NCBI RefSeq assembly: GCF_030272615.1
Contig: NC_081405.1
Span: 312,373,235 to 312,437,234, forward strand
Source of the DNA: Cryptomeria japonica
Taxonomy: Eukaryota; Streptophyta; Pinopsida; Cupressales; Cupressaceae
Length of the DNA: 64,000 bases
Reading direction: 5' to 3'
The position numbers and the translations under genes were made by a program. Below are positions 11,846 through 24,540 of this stretch, piece by piece (the stretch's first letter is position 1; every line of letters begins with the position of its first letter). The notes beneath the pieces were generated by a model, which saw nothing but the letters and a program-made list of their open reading frames with translations, made no database searches and was not told the origin of the DNA.

Positions 11846-11848
11846 TCA

Positions 11849-11849
<1 letters not shown>

Positions 11850-11888
<39 letters not shown>

Positions 11889-12313
11889 GGATAGAGAGAG
11901 GGAGAGTGAGAGAGAGAGCGAAGGGGAGAGAGAGAAGGAGAGGGGGAGGGAGAGGGAGAGGGAGAGAGAGAGAGAGAGAGAGAGAGGGGGAGAGAGAGAG
12001 AGAGATAGAGACAGAGACAGAGACAGAGACAGAGATAGAGACAGAGACAAAGAGGAGAGAGAGAAGGAGGAAGAGAGAGGGGGTGGGAAAGGGAGAGGAG
12101 AAAGAGGGAGAGAGGGAGTGAGAGAGAGAGAGAGGGGGGGGAGAGGAGTCCAGAAGGAGAAAGGGAGAGACAAAGACAGAGAGGAGGAGGTTGGCATGTG
12201 ATAGGGGGAGAGTGATAGATATGGAGAGAAGGGGAAAGGAATCAAGAGAGAGAGGAGTCCAGAAGGGTAAATGGCTCGAGGGGATAGGCAAGGGAGAGAA
12301 GGGGATAGGGAGA

Positions 12314-12347
<34 letters not shown>

Positions 12348-12860
12348 ATGGGAGAGTGAGAGGGTTTGGGAAAGGGAGGGGAGAAAGAGGAGTTCAAAAA
12401 AGGAGAGAGAGAGAGAGAGAGGTAATTATGGGGATGGGGAGAGGGGAGAGTTGGTGACAAGGGAGAGGTGGGAGAGAGGGAGAGAAGGGGAAAGGGAGAG
12501 GGGATTGGCAAAGGATAGGGGGAGAGAGATAGGTAGGTAGAGAGGGAGAAATCGAGAAGGGGAGATAGGGAGAGAATGGGAAAGGGATCTAGAGAGAGAG
12601 AGATTAATAAGAATGAGGGGAGAGGGGAAAGATGAAAGCATTGACAAAGGGAGAGGGGGAGAAGGGGAAAGGGAGAGGGTGTGGGAAAGGGATAAGGGGT
12701 AGAAAGGGAGAAGAATAAAGGGAGAGGGGTGAGAGAGGGAGTGAAGTTGACATAGAGAGGGGGTGGGCAAGGGAGAAGGTGGAGAGGGAGAGACAGATAG
12801 AGAGATAGATAGATAGACAGATAGACAGACAAACAGAGAGAGAGAGAGAGAGAGAGCTTA
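11850..12860. repeat. Kilobase-scale GA-rich polypurine tract
   Basis: About 1 kb of the plus strand is almost only A and G: (GA)n, GGGAGA variants, a GACAGA block at 12007-12050, a (GT)n run at 12312-12328, and GATA/GACA at 12790-12835. Open frames on both strands here (Arg/Glu-rich or Ser/Leu-rich) come from the repeat and are not genes. Long purine mirror tracts can form triplex DNA, and GAGA repeats can bind plant BPC-type factors. Neither is shown here. Confidence 0.9.
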
Positions 12861-12984
12861 ATATCTAGAAAGTATGATACATAGGAGGAGAAAGCTGGGT
12901 ACAAATAAGTGTACAAGGTGTTAGGAATAGTAGGAGAGATAGACCTATAGCTAGAGGGAAAGAGTGTCCAAATGGGAGATTATA

Positions 12985-13470
12985 AGAGGGATCCAAGGAA
13001 ACATAATTTATTTAATGTAAAATGATTTTGATTATGGGAAAATCAGGTTTTGAAGGGACCCTAAAACCCTTTACAAAGGAACCATAAAAGATAAAAGCAT
13101 TAAGAAACTAAACGAGACAGACCACGAAAAAACTAGCAAAGTACTGGACAAAAGCTAGCACAAAAGTCCAAAACTACCAGCAACAACCAGTAAAAACAGA
13201 GAAAAAAAAAAAAAAAAAAGACAAATTACATTATGTTTTTAAGGGCATTAGCCAATTTCTCGCTAATCCCTTGCATTTCTTTGATATTCTCCCTAAGAAT
13301 TGGGATTTCCTTTGAAGAAGCCAAGGCAGCCTTTTTCAAGCTCACCCTAGTCCTTTTAGCCGCACCTCCAGGAGCACTATCCACATTCCCAACCTTAGTA
13401 GCAGCCTCTTCAACATCAAGGTCCACAATAGACTTGGTAGGGTTGGGACCATCAAGGTATTTGGCTATAT
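12985..13470 (-). pseudogene. 3' end of a gene or LINE-type element, truncated
   Basis: On the minus strand, a frame of at least 66 codons (13426 to 13226) ends at a TAA. A run of 18 T follows, then about 200 bp resembling a 3' untranslated region with 'gtaaagggttttagggtcc'. The peptide is acidic, then Lys/Arg-rich (AAKRTRVSLKKAALASS), then helical (EIPILRENIKEMQGISEKL). The trailing 'ggttttagggtccc' resembles plant L1 LINE tails as I remember them, but no reverse transcriptase is present, so the class is uncertain. Confidence 0.35.
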
Positions 13471-13484
13471 GTAAAATGTTATAT

Positions 13485-13720
13485 TAGGATATATAAGTGT
13501 TTTAATATATATTAATATCATTAATTATATTATATTATGTGTATTAGTAATATTTATAAATAGTTATATATTAAATAAAATATATTAAAAATAATATTTT
13601 AAATGTTATACATAATAGTAATATAATATTATAATATATTATATATTATACATAATTATATAAGAGTAGAATATATTATATATTATAACAAATTATATAT
13701 TAAATTTATACAAATAAACT
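13485..13720. repeat. TA-rich low-complexity DNA
   Basis: Nearly pure A/T with degenerate 'tatattatata' units. No gene. Confidence 0.7.
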
Positions 13721-16700
13721 ATCAGGAATCGGATATCTGATAAATCAGATCCATTATCTCTAACAAAAATTTGTAATGTTGGGACATGCCAAACCTAGAA
13801 AGTCAACACAAAAAACATGTTTAGGAGATTTCCTTTCTTTTCCAGACTTTGCCCATGTGGCTAATAATTTATTTTTTACCTAAAATTATTGAAATGAAAA
13901 GGATTTTTTAACAAGATTCTCATCTTTCCACCAATATAAATTATGTCTTATTTTGAATTTAATAAATTATTATTATTCATTTTCTATTTGAATTACAACT
14001 AAAGTCTTGATTGATAGGCTGATTGAAAAACATATATAACTTTCAAATGGTATCACATTTTTTGAATCCAAAAAATGCGTCACAATATATGCTTCACATA
14101 CTATAGGATTAGAAAAAAAAAATTTCATAAATTTTTGACCAAGTTATGGTGGTCAGACATACAAGTTTTTATATTTTCAAAAATTTGGAGTAAAAAATTC
14201 ATAATTAATTATTTACTTCAAGAAAAAAAAAAATTTAAAAATATGTGTCACATCGAGACATGAGTCTTCTACTTATATCTAAAATCTTATAAAAAAATTA
14301 TGATTTTATTTTGGTTAGGGTGGTAAGACAAACACCTACTTCTTATCTTTTTCTTGATTTTTTAGTACTACTGCATTGAAATTTCAAATTTTCACCAAAT
14401 AGATTTTTTTTTTTTCAAAAAGCAACCAATATCTTAGAAACTAGATTCAATTTTCTACAGCTTCTATTGTTACATATTTTTTGAAATAATGTTGATAACT
14501 TATTCAAATTTTTATGTCAAGTTGCCTAACTCTGTTTTTCTAAATTTTCATCACCACTTAAGGGCCTAGTTTGGCCCAGCACAATCCTGCACATACCCCC
14601 TTTCTTTGAGATAGTGCAATTTATTACATTGTTTCAAGGAAGGTTAAAATATAGCGGGTAGGATAGGGATAAGTACTAAAAGTATGATGCCCATGTATGG
14701 GAATGATAAAGAGGGATGACGAGCTAGTATGATGATGCCCCATTGAGAGGACATGTGGGTTAGGAGAACACACGTGCTCTCGAAAGAAAAGACATGGGGA
14801 TAAGCTAGAAGAAAATGGATTTAAGGATATGATAAATTGATGAACATAGAAGTATTTATGGATGGGAGTAGACATGGGAGATAGAAAGCATGAGGGTAAT
14901 AGAATCTTGTTTCTAATATAGTTCTATATCATCATTGAGCTTATTATGGCAAGTGAATGCAAGCATCTAGATATGATAAAACCTAGATGACTCATATACC
15001 ATTTGCAAGGAGTGATAAGACAAACCACAAACAACAATCAAATGATAAAAATAATGATCCATCCTTGCACTTCTCTAATCACTTGTGGATATCCTTGAGT
15101 AGCACAAGATCTTGATACAAGATAAATTAAATAAAAGATAAGATTCATTGGACCAAACCAATCAACAACCATTTAGATCTTCTTACCAAAGTTAAGGTTA
15201 AATTGATGTTTGATAGGATGCTCATTATAGGAAAGATGAATCCATACGACATGATATCTAATAGGGTACCTATTCTAGGAATGATGTATCTATAGAGGCA
15301 CATTGTTTGATAAAGATACTAAAATCAATAGGTAGTTGATCAGTAAGGTTCTAGCCTACCTCCAGAGTTTGTTTGTTGATCCATGATTTGTTAAGCTTAT
15401 TGTTTCAATTGTGTTTGTTCAAAGTGTCAATGTCTTAGCAAGAGACTGTTTATTATGGATTTTGAATTTTTGAAAATATTTTGATTTTTAAATTTTTTTT
15501 TAGATTTTGAAAAAAAAAATTATTTATTTTAAAAGTTTTTAATTTTATTTTTTAAAGGTTTTTGATTTTTTTATTTTAAAAGGATTTTTTATTTTTTTAG
15601 AATTTAAATTTTTTTTATTTTTTTAGATTTTTATTTTTTTTGGATAATTCATCCAATAGTGAATACCACTTCGGGGTGCCGTGGAAAAGTAGCATGGTAA
15701 AAACTAAGAAACCCAAACCATGTTTAGGTAATTTTCTCTTATTTCCTTCGTGATTCTACATCCTCCTTTCACTTTGCACACACTCACATTCCTCACTTCA
15801 TAATAAACTTTATATTCCCATCATGGCTTGCTATTGTTCTACCAAGGTCTTTGCCTTCAATAATAAACATTTTGTCACCCTTACTTTGCCTATAATAAAT
15901 AGGACCTTATCCCTAAATAGAGGCATATCCTCAACCTAGTTATGTGGGAATTTTCTTTTCATAGCTTCCTTCTTCCACCACAATCTGTAATATTTCTTCC
16001 ATCACCATTCCACAATAAATTTTTTCACTTTTCTTCACAACGAAGCATCTATTTCATGGATTGAGATAATTTTAGGTATACTTACACAATGTTGAGATTT
16101 AACCAAATCAATCCTTTGATCAAGACCAAAATCCTAGCATGATTGATGATCCCATTTGCCTAAACATAATGTCCTTTATCAAGACATTAACAAAAATTTG
16201 GACTAGATCAAACATCTAAATTGTGGAAAGAAATATTTATGGCATGAGGATTTCTTTGACTGTTGGTTTAGGTCTTTATTTTTCTTTTTTATTTGATGTT
16301 TGGTAACATTCTTACTATGCTTCTCAAGGATGTCTACAAACTAGAGTGGTCAAGATGGGGCATGATCACGTGATTGTTTCTTGTGGTATGTTCTCTAGTA
16401 ACACTATAGCTTGTCCAAGGATGTGGTGGTCTATGACCATCGAGGACCTAATGAGTTTGGTGTGAACAAGGGTGTTCCTTATCTATGAGTGTCTTCCCTC
16501 CATGTAAATGGTATGTGGATTATCTGGATCGAACCCATATCTAGATAGTTGCATATGCTTGCCATAATAAGCTCAATGATGATATAAGCACTTTAAATCA
16601 CACAAGAGCTAACTAAAACCATCTAGCCCCCATTTCCTTGTCAATCCATTATTGATTATTTTTTCTATGGCCAATCAATCATTGTCCCTCTCTTATATTG

Positions 16701-17040
16701 GTAATCCCATGTTGATCAACTGAGTATATTGACACACCTAAAAGATCTAGGGGCATGCAATGCATTAGAATAAATCTTGCTTCCCCACATGATAGTACTA
16801 CACATATAATCATCTCATATAGTATTACATCATGCATAGACAAATGTTACCTCATAATCATATCATAGCATGCATCATCATCCATACATATCTCACAAGA
16901 AACATCGTAAGATCATTATACATCATAACTCAATGCATACATATAGGACCTCATACATTATAGAAACCATAATCATCATATCATATCATAAATGAATCTC
17001 ATCATAGGATCATAATATATAAGTCATATTTGCATCACAT
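13721..17040. other. Non-coding DNA with low-complexity tracts and an inverted repeat
   Basis: I find no convincing gene. Notable parts are T/A homopolymer-rich DNA at 15478-15650, a CATA/TCAT-rich stretch at 16790-17035, and inverted arms at 14925-14975 and 16535-16586. The text at 15655-15730 ('cggggtgccgtgg', 'aacccaaaccatgtttagg') partly echoes 13790-13830. It may be the interior or left flank of the old gypsy-type element that received element E at 17046. Confidence 0.5.
14925..16586. repeat. Inverted repeat arms (about 50 bp) 1.56 kb apart
   Basis: The left arm, 14925-14975, contains 'tcattgagcttattatggca'. The right arm, 16535-16586, is its reverse complement with a few differences and also shares 'catatctagat'. 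The intervening DNA is non-coding. It may be the ends of a foldback element or an inverted duplication. Confidence 0.6.
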
Positions 17041-17045
17041 AGTAC

Positions 17046-18000
17046 TAAAAGGTAAGATAAAATTATGATTTCTCCAATTAAGATAATAAAACTGCTAATC
17101 TTACCCTATTAACCAACACATTAAAAGGGGAGTAAATTCAATAGATCTAGTCACAATTCAATTAGGGAAAAGGGTTGAGATATCGATTAAATTAACCTAT
17201 ACGTTGTCTCCCCTTTTTGAGTTGAAATTGGATTTGACTTGTAATGTTTAGGGTAAAGTAATGGAAAAGTGAAGATAAATAGTAATAACATAGTGCTACA
17301 AATTCTAGATAGAGCTATAAACAGAGATCTAAGAAGAAAAATAGGATTAGAACCTGTTGCTGAAAATTTGGGCAGAATTGTCGAGACCGGGGTGGTAGGT
17401 CACCCCGGTCCTACAACTCTTGGACAGGGAAGTAGTATATTTTATAGATAAAGGAGATGCATAGGATCTAGTGTTGGAAGATCAGGAAAAATTCTCAGGA
17501 CTAAGATGGTAGGTTGTCTTGGTCCTTTTCTTTTTTCTCCTTCAAAATCTGAATGTATTCATCTTTATTAATTCTATTAGAATCTTCAATCACAACTCTT
17601 GAATCAATTTCCTACAGAGACACAGAGAAAAAGGGTTTTGGATAGGAATTTTCCTTGGGTCAAACCCTAGTTTATGAACAAACCTTACGATTGAAATAAT
17701 AATTGAAAAAGAAATAGAATTGAATTGTAGCAAGATGCTTTCCTTTTGAGGGAAAGGCTAGATCTGAAATTGAATGCTTGTAATTGAAGTTTAAACCATG
17801 ATTAAGCTTGCTCAAGAATCATCACACAACGGTTTTAGTATGTCCTATAGAATTTATTCATGGAAGTTTGATCATGGATGCCATCTTGAATGCCCAAAAT
17901 TGACTAAACCTATCTATCAATGATTGATGAATGCTTCATTGTCTGATCACTTAAATTGAATTCACTGGAGTGTAAATGAGAGAGATCCTTCTTAGACTTA
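17046..18000 (-). repeat. 3' LTR of element E, distal part
   Basis: It is collinear with 43166-44095. Shared stretches include 'ccaacacattaaaagggg', 'agggaaaagggttgagatat' and 'ctttccttttgagggaaagg'. The match stops at about 17995-18003, where the 8.4-kb insert begins. Confidence 0.85.
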
Positions 18001-20737
18001 AATTTTGATTTATGCATTAATGTACTTATTCGGACATGTGGTCAATGTTTTGGTGATTGCTTATGACTCTATTTCTATCTCAAATGTTATTGATGATGCT
18101 AGATACTTTATATGGACATATGTTATTTGATGACTTATGTGGATAATTGATACATCTTAGACTATATTGATGATGGATCCATATTTGATGGTTATATGTG
18201 TCAATTATTCATGATGAATCATATTTCTTATGGGATTTTGTTGATATCATGATTATGCTAACCCTACTCTATGATTATGATGACTAAGTTGATGCTACAA
18301 TTATTGTGATTGTCTTCTAGTGTCTTCGTGATAGGGATAATTTCATATCACTCATTGCAAGCATGATATGATATTGCAATTCTCTATCACTTGTTTGATC
18401 ATTTATGATGTATATGTGTTGTATATATGTTGTATTGTGTTTAGTGGTGGATGTAGGATTTCAGGTGCTAGACATCGACTACACCTAGTATCACAGGTCT
18501 GAGTGTGTCTTATCCTAATGGCAAGTTGTTGGAGATGGCATGTGTTCCCTCTTACACTCTAGGCTTAAGTTGTCTACCTAGTCAGTTTGTGTCGTGGTAC
18601 AAGTTGGTGGTTAGAGTCTTGTGTTGATATTTGACCCTATGTCAAGTTGCTTAAGGTGTTGTATGTGATTAATATTTAATTAATATTTGATTAATATAGT
18701 ATTTATACTATAGTTTATTTACTTGATAGTTTTATTATTTGATTATTATTTGATTATTATTTGGATGATTATTTAATATTTATTTGTGTTGGCTTGATTA
18801 GTAATTAATTGAGCTTGATTTATTTAATTAATTGATTTATTGTTCATTGGCTATTATCAATTATTTATTGTTTATTAATGTTTTCTTATGTTGGGTGATT
18901 TTATATTTAATTGGATTTTATTATGTTAGATTTTATTTATTTAATTTTTTATTTGTTAATTGGTTTTGATTTATTATTTCTCTTGTTACTACATGGTTAA
19001 TTAATATATTATATAGTTTACCTACCCTTTTATCTGATTGGTTGATTTTGTGGGGGTAAGTAAATAATATTATAAAATATTACTTACCTCGATTTTATAC
19101 ATGGTAGGTATATTATATGGTTTTTAGGAATACTTTGATTGGCTGATGCATTTCTATAGTTTTGGTTTAATTTTTTTATTTATTATTTTTGGTTGTGCAT
19201 TGTCGAGGTCGGCATCTCTGCGAATATTGCTTGAAGATTTTATATTCTTATTATTTTGAGCTTGGAATTGGGTTGTTGGAGTGGGATTTGATTGATTGTG
19301 CTTCTTCGATTGTCATTACCATCACTTCTAGATCCAGGTTGGAGGATCTTAACCTCTTGCAATTTGATTTTTGGAAAAGAGTGTCTTCTCTATGTTTGCA
19401 TTATGTATGCGGGAATGGGCGAAGTAAATTTATATATGGAACAGAATAATGGCATAAATATTCATATATATATATATATATATATATTGGGGAATTGGTT
19501 TTTATATTTTTCCTTTGTTTTATTTACATTAGTTTAATTGTCTAAGAATTTGTCGTGAGCGGCTCTGTGTACGAACTGTGCTTTCTAGGATGATTGAATG
19601 CATTCCTTGAGTCTATTGATAGAATTTAATTGGTTTTTTCTCAATTCCTTATGAGTTTTAGGAGTGATTTCACTCTCAAATCATATTTTTATTTGTTGAT
19701 TTGGGAGCTATCTCTCTGTGTGTTGTGTCATGCCCAAACTTTTGGGCACAAACGGAATAATTTTATTTTTAAAAAAATACTTAACTTAGTACGACTAACT
19801 TAATTAAAATAATGCAAACTAGTTTGGTCTTAACTATGTTTTAGATAAATCAAGCAACTAAATTAATTAGGCAATAAATAATCTAAGTTATCAGTGAGCT
19901 AATATTTCTCCAAATGAGTTATCACTAATCTTCCATTAATAAATAATTAAACTCCCTTAGCAATTAATCTCAAACTTAATATATGATCTTAAAATTAATT
20001 GATAGGGAATATTAATGATCTCCTATAGTTCTTTAACTACTTAGGGTCTAAAATTAATTTACCTTAACTCTTTGATTAAATAAACCTATTAAATAAAATA
20101 TTCATTAATTAAAACGGTGTCTAATAATTTTCACAATAAAGGGGCCAACTTGACCCTACAAATATTGTTTTATTTTTCCCAAGGGTTTATTCTAACCAAG
20201 AATTTTAAAATCTTCTTTTTAGAATGCATCTACATTCTTTTAATAGTTAAAAGTTCATTACTTAGCTTTACAACTAACTAATTTGATTTCAAATAAATAT
20301 AGAAGTTATATATATATGCTTATAAATATACTCTAAAGAGAAGGGAGGGGGGGTGTTTATTTTATTTTATTAATTTACCCCATTTTTTTTAAATCCTGCA
20401 AAGTCACATGTTAACCCCTACCTCTTCTTTATCACTCCCACACACACATACCTTATTTTAAAATCTAAATGTGTTTTGCCCTAACCCAAAATTAGGGTTA
20501 GGGCATGTGTGTTAAAAACATTCATACTTTTCTTTTTGTGTGTTGAGTGTGTGTGTGTAAAGCCTATTTTTTTGTGTGTGTGTGTGCAGGTGTGGGAGTG
20601 GTGGCCCAAGCTCTAACCCTTGGCAAAGCCAAAGAGAGAAATGGCAGAGAAAATCCGAGCGAATGAAGCAAGGGAGGAAGGGAGGCGACGGAGAGAGGGT
20701 TTTGAATGGGGAGCATCGGGCAGAGGTAACCTGGACG

Positions 20738-20945
20738 CCACTGTGTTTCCCCACAGTGACGGCCGAGCGCCTCCCACTGTGGGTAAACACAGTGGCAGCC
20801 GAGCGCCTTTCCACTGTGGTTACCCACAGTGGGAGGCCTCGTGCCACCACTGTGGTTGCCCACAGTGGCAGTCTCCATGCCATCCACTGTGGGAAACCAC
20901 AGTGGCGGCCCGAGCTGCACCGGCCACTGTGTCTTTCCACAGTGG
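20738..20945. repeat. Array of six CCACTGTGG/CCACAGTGG hairpins
   Basis: Six 22-bp units of the form CCACTGTGG-N4-CCACAGTGG (some arms shortened) start at about 20738, 20774, 20811, 20847, 20884 and 20924. The spacing is 36-40 bp. The 14-18 bp between units are GC-rich and related to each other (cggccgagcgcct, cagccgagcgcctt, gaggcctcgtgcc). Each unit can fold into a 9-bp stem with a 4-base loop. The local GC content is far above that of the surroundings. Confidence 0.9.
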
Positions 20946-21033
20946 TTCGGCTCTTCCAAAAAAAATGATTTTCTTGCAAAAGTTTATTTTATTTTTTTAA
21001 AAGTTTTCTCTCTTTTTTTAAAATGTGTTTATC

Positions 21034-21035
<2 letters not shown>

Positions 21036-21085
<50 letters not shown>

Positions 21086-21092
21086 ATATATT

Positions 21093-21125
<33 letters not shown>

Positions 21126-21270
21126 ATTTATATATGTATATATATATATATATATAAATATATATGTATATATAAATATATATGTAGATATATATTTCTA
21201 TTTCATTGTGTTTAAGAGATATATAAGTTTCCAGGGTTAATGTATTTTAATGTGCAAATATGTATATATA

Positions 21271-21305
<35 letters not shown>

Positions 21306-21312
21306 TTATTTA
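21036..21312. repeat. GT/TA compound microsatellite
   Basis: A (GT)n run at about 21045-21080 is followed by (TA)n with TTTATATATG interruptions to 21312. Smaller GT runs precede it at 20537-20590. Open frames here are repeat artefacts. Confidence 0.9.
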
Positions 21313-24300
21313 TTTTTTTATAATATGCAGAAAATTAATAAATGATTTGTAGCATAAATTAGTTATAATACACATTTCTAGTTTGTCAATAAATAGACTT
21401 TAAATTTTGCCCTTATCTTTTTATTTACAAAACTCAAACTAATTATTTCCTTAGCATATTAGACCTAGTTTAGAGGAAAGGAGATCACTATATTGTTTAT
21501 TTGCTTAAAGCATTCTGTAACTAATAATGCAGTCTAACAACAATCTTAAAACATAATCTCTTTTGGTAAACAAAATAAAACTAAAACTAAATGCTAATTT
21601 TTTTTATGATAAAATAAGCTACTACAATAAGATTTAATTTTTTGCATTAAATGGAAACATAAATGACAAATTTATTTTTTTATTGCAGCAACATAAATAA
21701 ACATAAATGAATATGCAATAACAAACTAAATTTATTTGCAGAATACACAAAAATACATCTACTCCATTTTTCTTTAAATGAGGATTTAAATACATGCTAG
21801 TACATTTCATCTTCCCTTTTTGCAAAACTAACCAAAATAGGAAAAATATATTTCTTTAGCAAATTTAAATACAAAGTAAATAAGAATACAAATGGGTTTG
21901 AAAACCCAACTAATATTTCCTTTCCATAGGAATATGGATAAAATAAATACACTTCTTTTCTTTTGGAAATTAAATACAGCAATAGCTCTTTTTTTTATAC
22001 AAGCTACAATATTAAATACTTTTTTTTTTTTTCCTCTTAAACTTTTCTGCAACACAAAACAGCAACAAAGCTCTTCCTCTTTTCTTTTCCATCCTAAGCA
22101 ACCTACAATAAAAATGCAACTTGACCATGGAGAGCTCACCTCCCAGCCTAAGCTTACTAGAAGCCACCCCCGAGCTTGGAGAACCAAGCACTAGACGGGT
22201 TACAAACAAACCACCAAAACAAACAACCAACACAACAAATAAGGCAAACACTCAACATGCATTTTCCCATCCCAAGCTACACTCTCACCACAACTTGTGA
22301 TGAACTTTCCATGGGTGGAAGTGGACCAAGTACCATTGGGGAGATTGCAAGCATAATACTACTCAAGCCACCTCATGGCAATACAAAATACAACAAAAAT
22401 ATCATCTCCACACCTTATGCCCCCCCAAAGGCATAAAAGCCATATTTTCTCCCCTTATGACCCCCAAATGCATACACAAGGCTATGCAACAAGGGTCACA
22501 AAGGACACCCTTGAGATCACTCTCCATAGGGAGAGCCTCTCACCCAAGGCTGTGATACTCCTTCCACCCCAAGACCATCCTACTCTCCCAAGAGTAGGAG
22601 GTCTTGGAAACTCCCAAAACAAGAACACATAAAAAAAGAACATGGAAATGAAAACTTACATTTTTCTCCTACAACAAATTACATATACACATTTCTTCAT
22701 ACATGCATTCCTTTCTTTCAAAGACAACATAAACAACATAAGCAAAATAAGTAAAACCAACCTTAATCTGCCAATAGGTATGTTATACTTAGTTGGGGAT
22801 GAGCTACCCAAATCCACACAAACTTTCCACCAACACTTTACCAAAATTCTATCCTACAACTAAATTTCAAAAATTGCATAATCTCCAACAATGGAGAGTG
22901 GATGATTACTCACTAAGTCCCTAATCCTTGCCTAAGAAGGCCTCTCACACACTTCCCAACCCTTTGGGTGAGGTGAGAGTTCCCATTGGTTGCTCTTCCC
23001 AACCTCTTACATATTACTAAAACTGGAAAGGGAAAAGGTGAGAGAGAATGGGGAAGAGAGTTTGACATCAAAAGGGAAGGTTGTCTATCCTAGGAGGAAC
23101 CTTCTAAGTTGAATTTTCGCTCACCTTGGGAAAACCACTTTTTGAGGTGACTAAACAGTCACATGGGAGTAGTCACATGTTTCAAAATACCCCTAACCCA
23201 TAGGTATACCCTTTGGACCTTTGGAAAAGCCCTAAAACTGACCCTAGGAGTCCATTTGACCCCTTAGAAACCCAACTGAAGTTAACCTACGGGTCAAACC
23301 TAAGTTGACCACTCCCAAGACTCCCTACCCAAGGCAAATTTGGGACCACACTCTATTGTTTGAATGGATTTGGTAGAAACAAAACTCCCTCCAAGAGACA
23401 AGTCAAAATCAATGACACTAATCAGCACATGTGTCAAGTGACACAATAAAATACAATATAAAAATCACACATGGAATTTGTCTCTTATAGGTTTACACAA
23501 TTAAATAAAATCAAATTAACACAAATGCATCATTTAATTTCACAAATAAAATACATTACAAACGGGGTGTTGTCTCTCCAAATAGACAACCCCTGGCTTA
23601 ACAAACGTACATTGGTCTAGGTTTGGTTCTCCATATTTATTCCATGGTCACATGGATAATTTTCCTGCGCATCTCAATTAACACATTAGTAATTCCAAAT
23701 AATCACAATTATACATAATTAAATACATAGATTTCATTGCACATCAAACACTCATACATTTGACAATAATAATTCAATATCTCATTCATTCAAATTCGAT
23801 TCCACATAAGCAATTATCGTAATTCTCAAAATTGAACCATTCATAAAATAAACACCTTTTTTTTTTTTTTTTTCTATCATCAAAATGAAGTCCTGCAATT
23901 CCAATAATGGCATTCACCATTTTAAAGTAATTCTATTCTAGTAACATATAAAGTTTCATAATCATCATGCATAAAATAAAGCATCAATATATGTCAATGT
24001 GATCCAAATCATGGAATCATATAGGTTCTAAATCCATAAAGCATAAAATAAAGCATCCATAATAGTCTCAATATGCAAATAACTAAAAATGTCAAACTGA
24101 GTCGGGGTAGGGCCTCACATGTTGCTAGGACTCTCTAGGGAATATTGGAAGGGATTTGAGTCTATGATTCAGTTAATTGATTTAGTTTTCTACTTAATCT
24201 TTATTTAATGGGTGCTATTGCATATTTCTAGATGGATTTGGTGTCCGATTTTATGCCTTAGTATTTTCCTCGTGCCAGTCGTCAATTTATTCTTTCCATT

Positions 24301-24317
24301 TTTTGAGTTTTAGCTCT

Positions 24318-24540
24318 CTTTATCATATGCGCTATTTTGGGTATCATATGCACTATTCTGGACATCATATGCGCTATTTTGTCATATGTGCTATTCTAGA
24401 TATCATATGTGCTATTATAGACATCATAAGCTTTATTTTGTCATGTGCACTATTATGGGCATCATATGTGCTAAAGTATGAATCATAGCACTAAATTTTT
24501 GAATCATATGCGCTAAAAGATAGGTCATATGCGCTAAACT
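24318..24540. repeat. Degenerate tandem repeat of TCATATGCGCTATT
   Basis: About ten copies of a 15-25 bp unit centred on the palindrome CATATG followed by (C/T)GCTA, for example 'catcatatgcgctattttg'. The spacing is irregular. The last copies change to 'catatgcgctaaa'. It lies in the insert that split the 3' LTR of element E. Confidence 0.75.

Larger units (their letters stand above)
19726..24119 (-). mobile_element. Probable 4.4-kb solo LTR with TGTTG target duplication
   Basis: The plus-strand ends are TGTCATGCCC and GGGCCTCACA, flanked by TGTTG at 19721-19725 and 24120-24124. On the minus strand it starts TGTGAGGCCC and ends GGGCATGACA, a form common for gypsy LTRs, so minus orientation is preferred. 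There is no gag or pol, no internal primer site and no second LTR copy, so one giant LTR fits best. It holds a hairpin array (20738-20945) and CA/TA microsatellites. Open frames inside it are repeat or chance frames. Confidence 0.75.

Noticed and set aside
11788-12916. Long Arg/Glu-rich and Ser/Leu/Pro-rich open frames on both strands
   Set aside because: They are by-products of the GA repeat, which lacks stop-forming trinucleotides in several frames.
15478-15660. AT-rich tract as replication origin or scaffold attachment region
   Set aside because: Composition alone does not support it. No further signal was found.
20738-20945. CRISPR-like array (palindromic repeats at 36-40 bp)
   Set aside because: The spacers are related to each other and only 14-18 bp long, the setting is a plant LTR, and there are no cas genes. 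It is a hairpin minisatellite.
20512-22251. Overlapping open frames on both strands (up to 155 codons)
   Set aside because: They follow the hairpin array and GT/TA microsatellite and show no domain, codon pattern or conserved partner.
21892-22863. Several 70-100 codon frames in the 4.4-kb LTR
   Set aside because: Low-complexity composition, mutually overlapping on both strands, no recognisable motif. Chance frames are the simplest reading.
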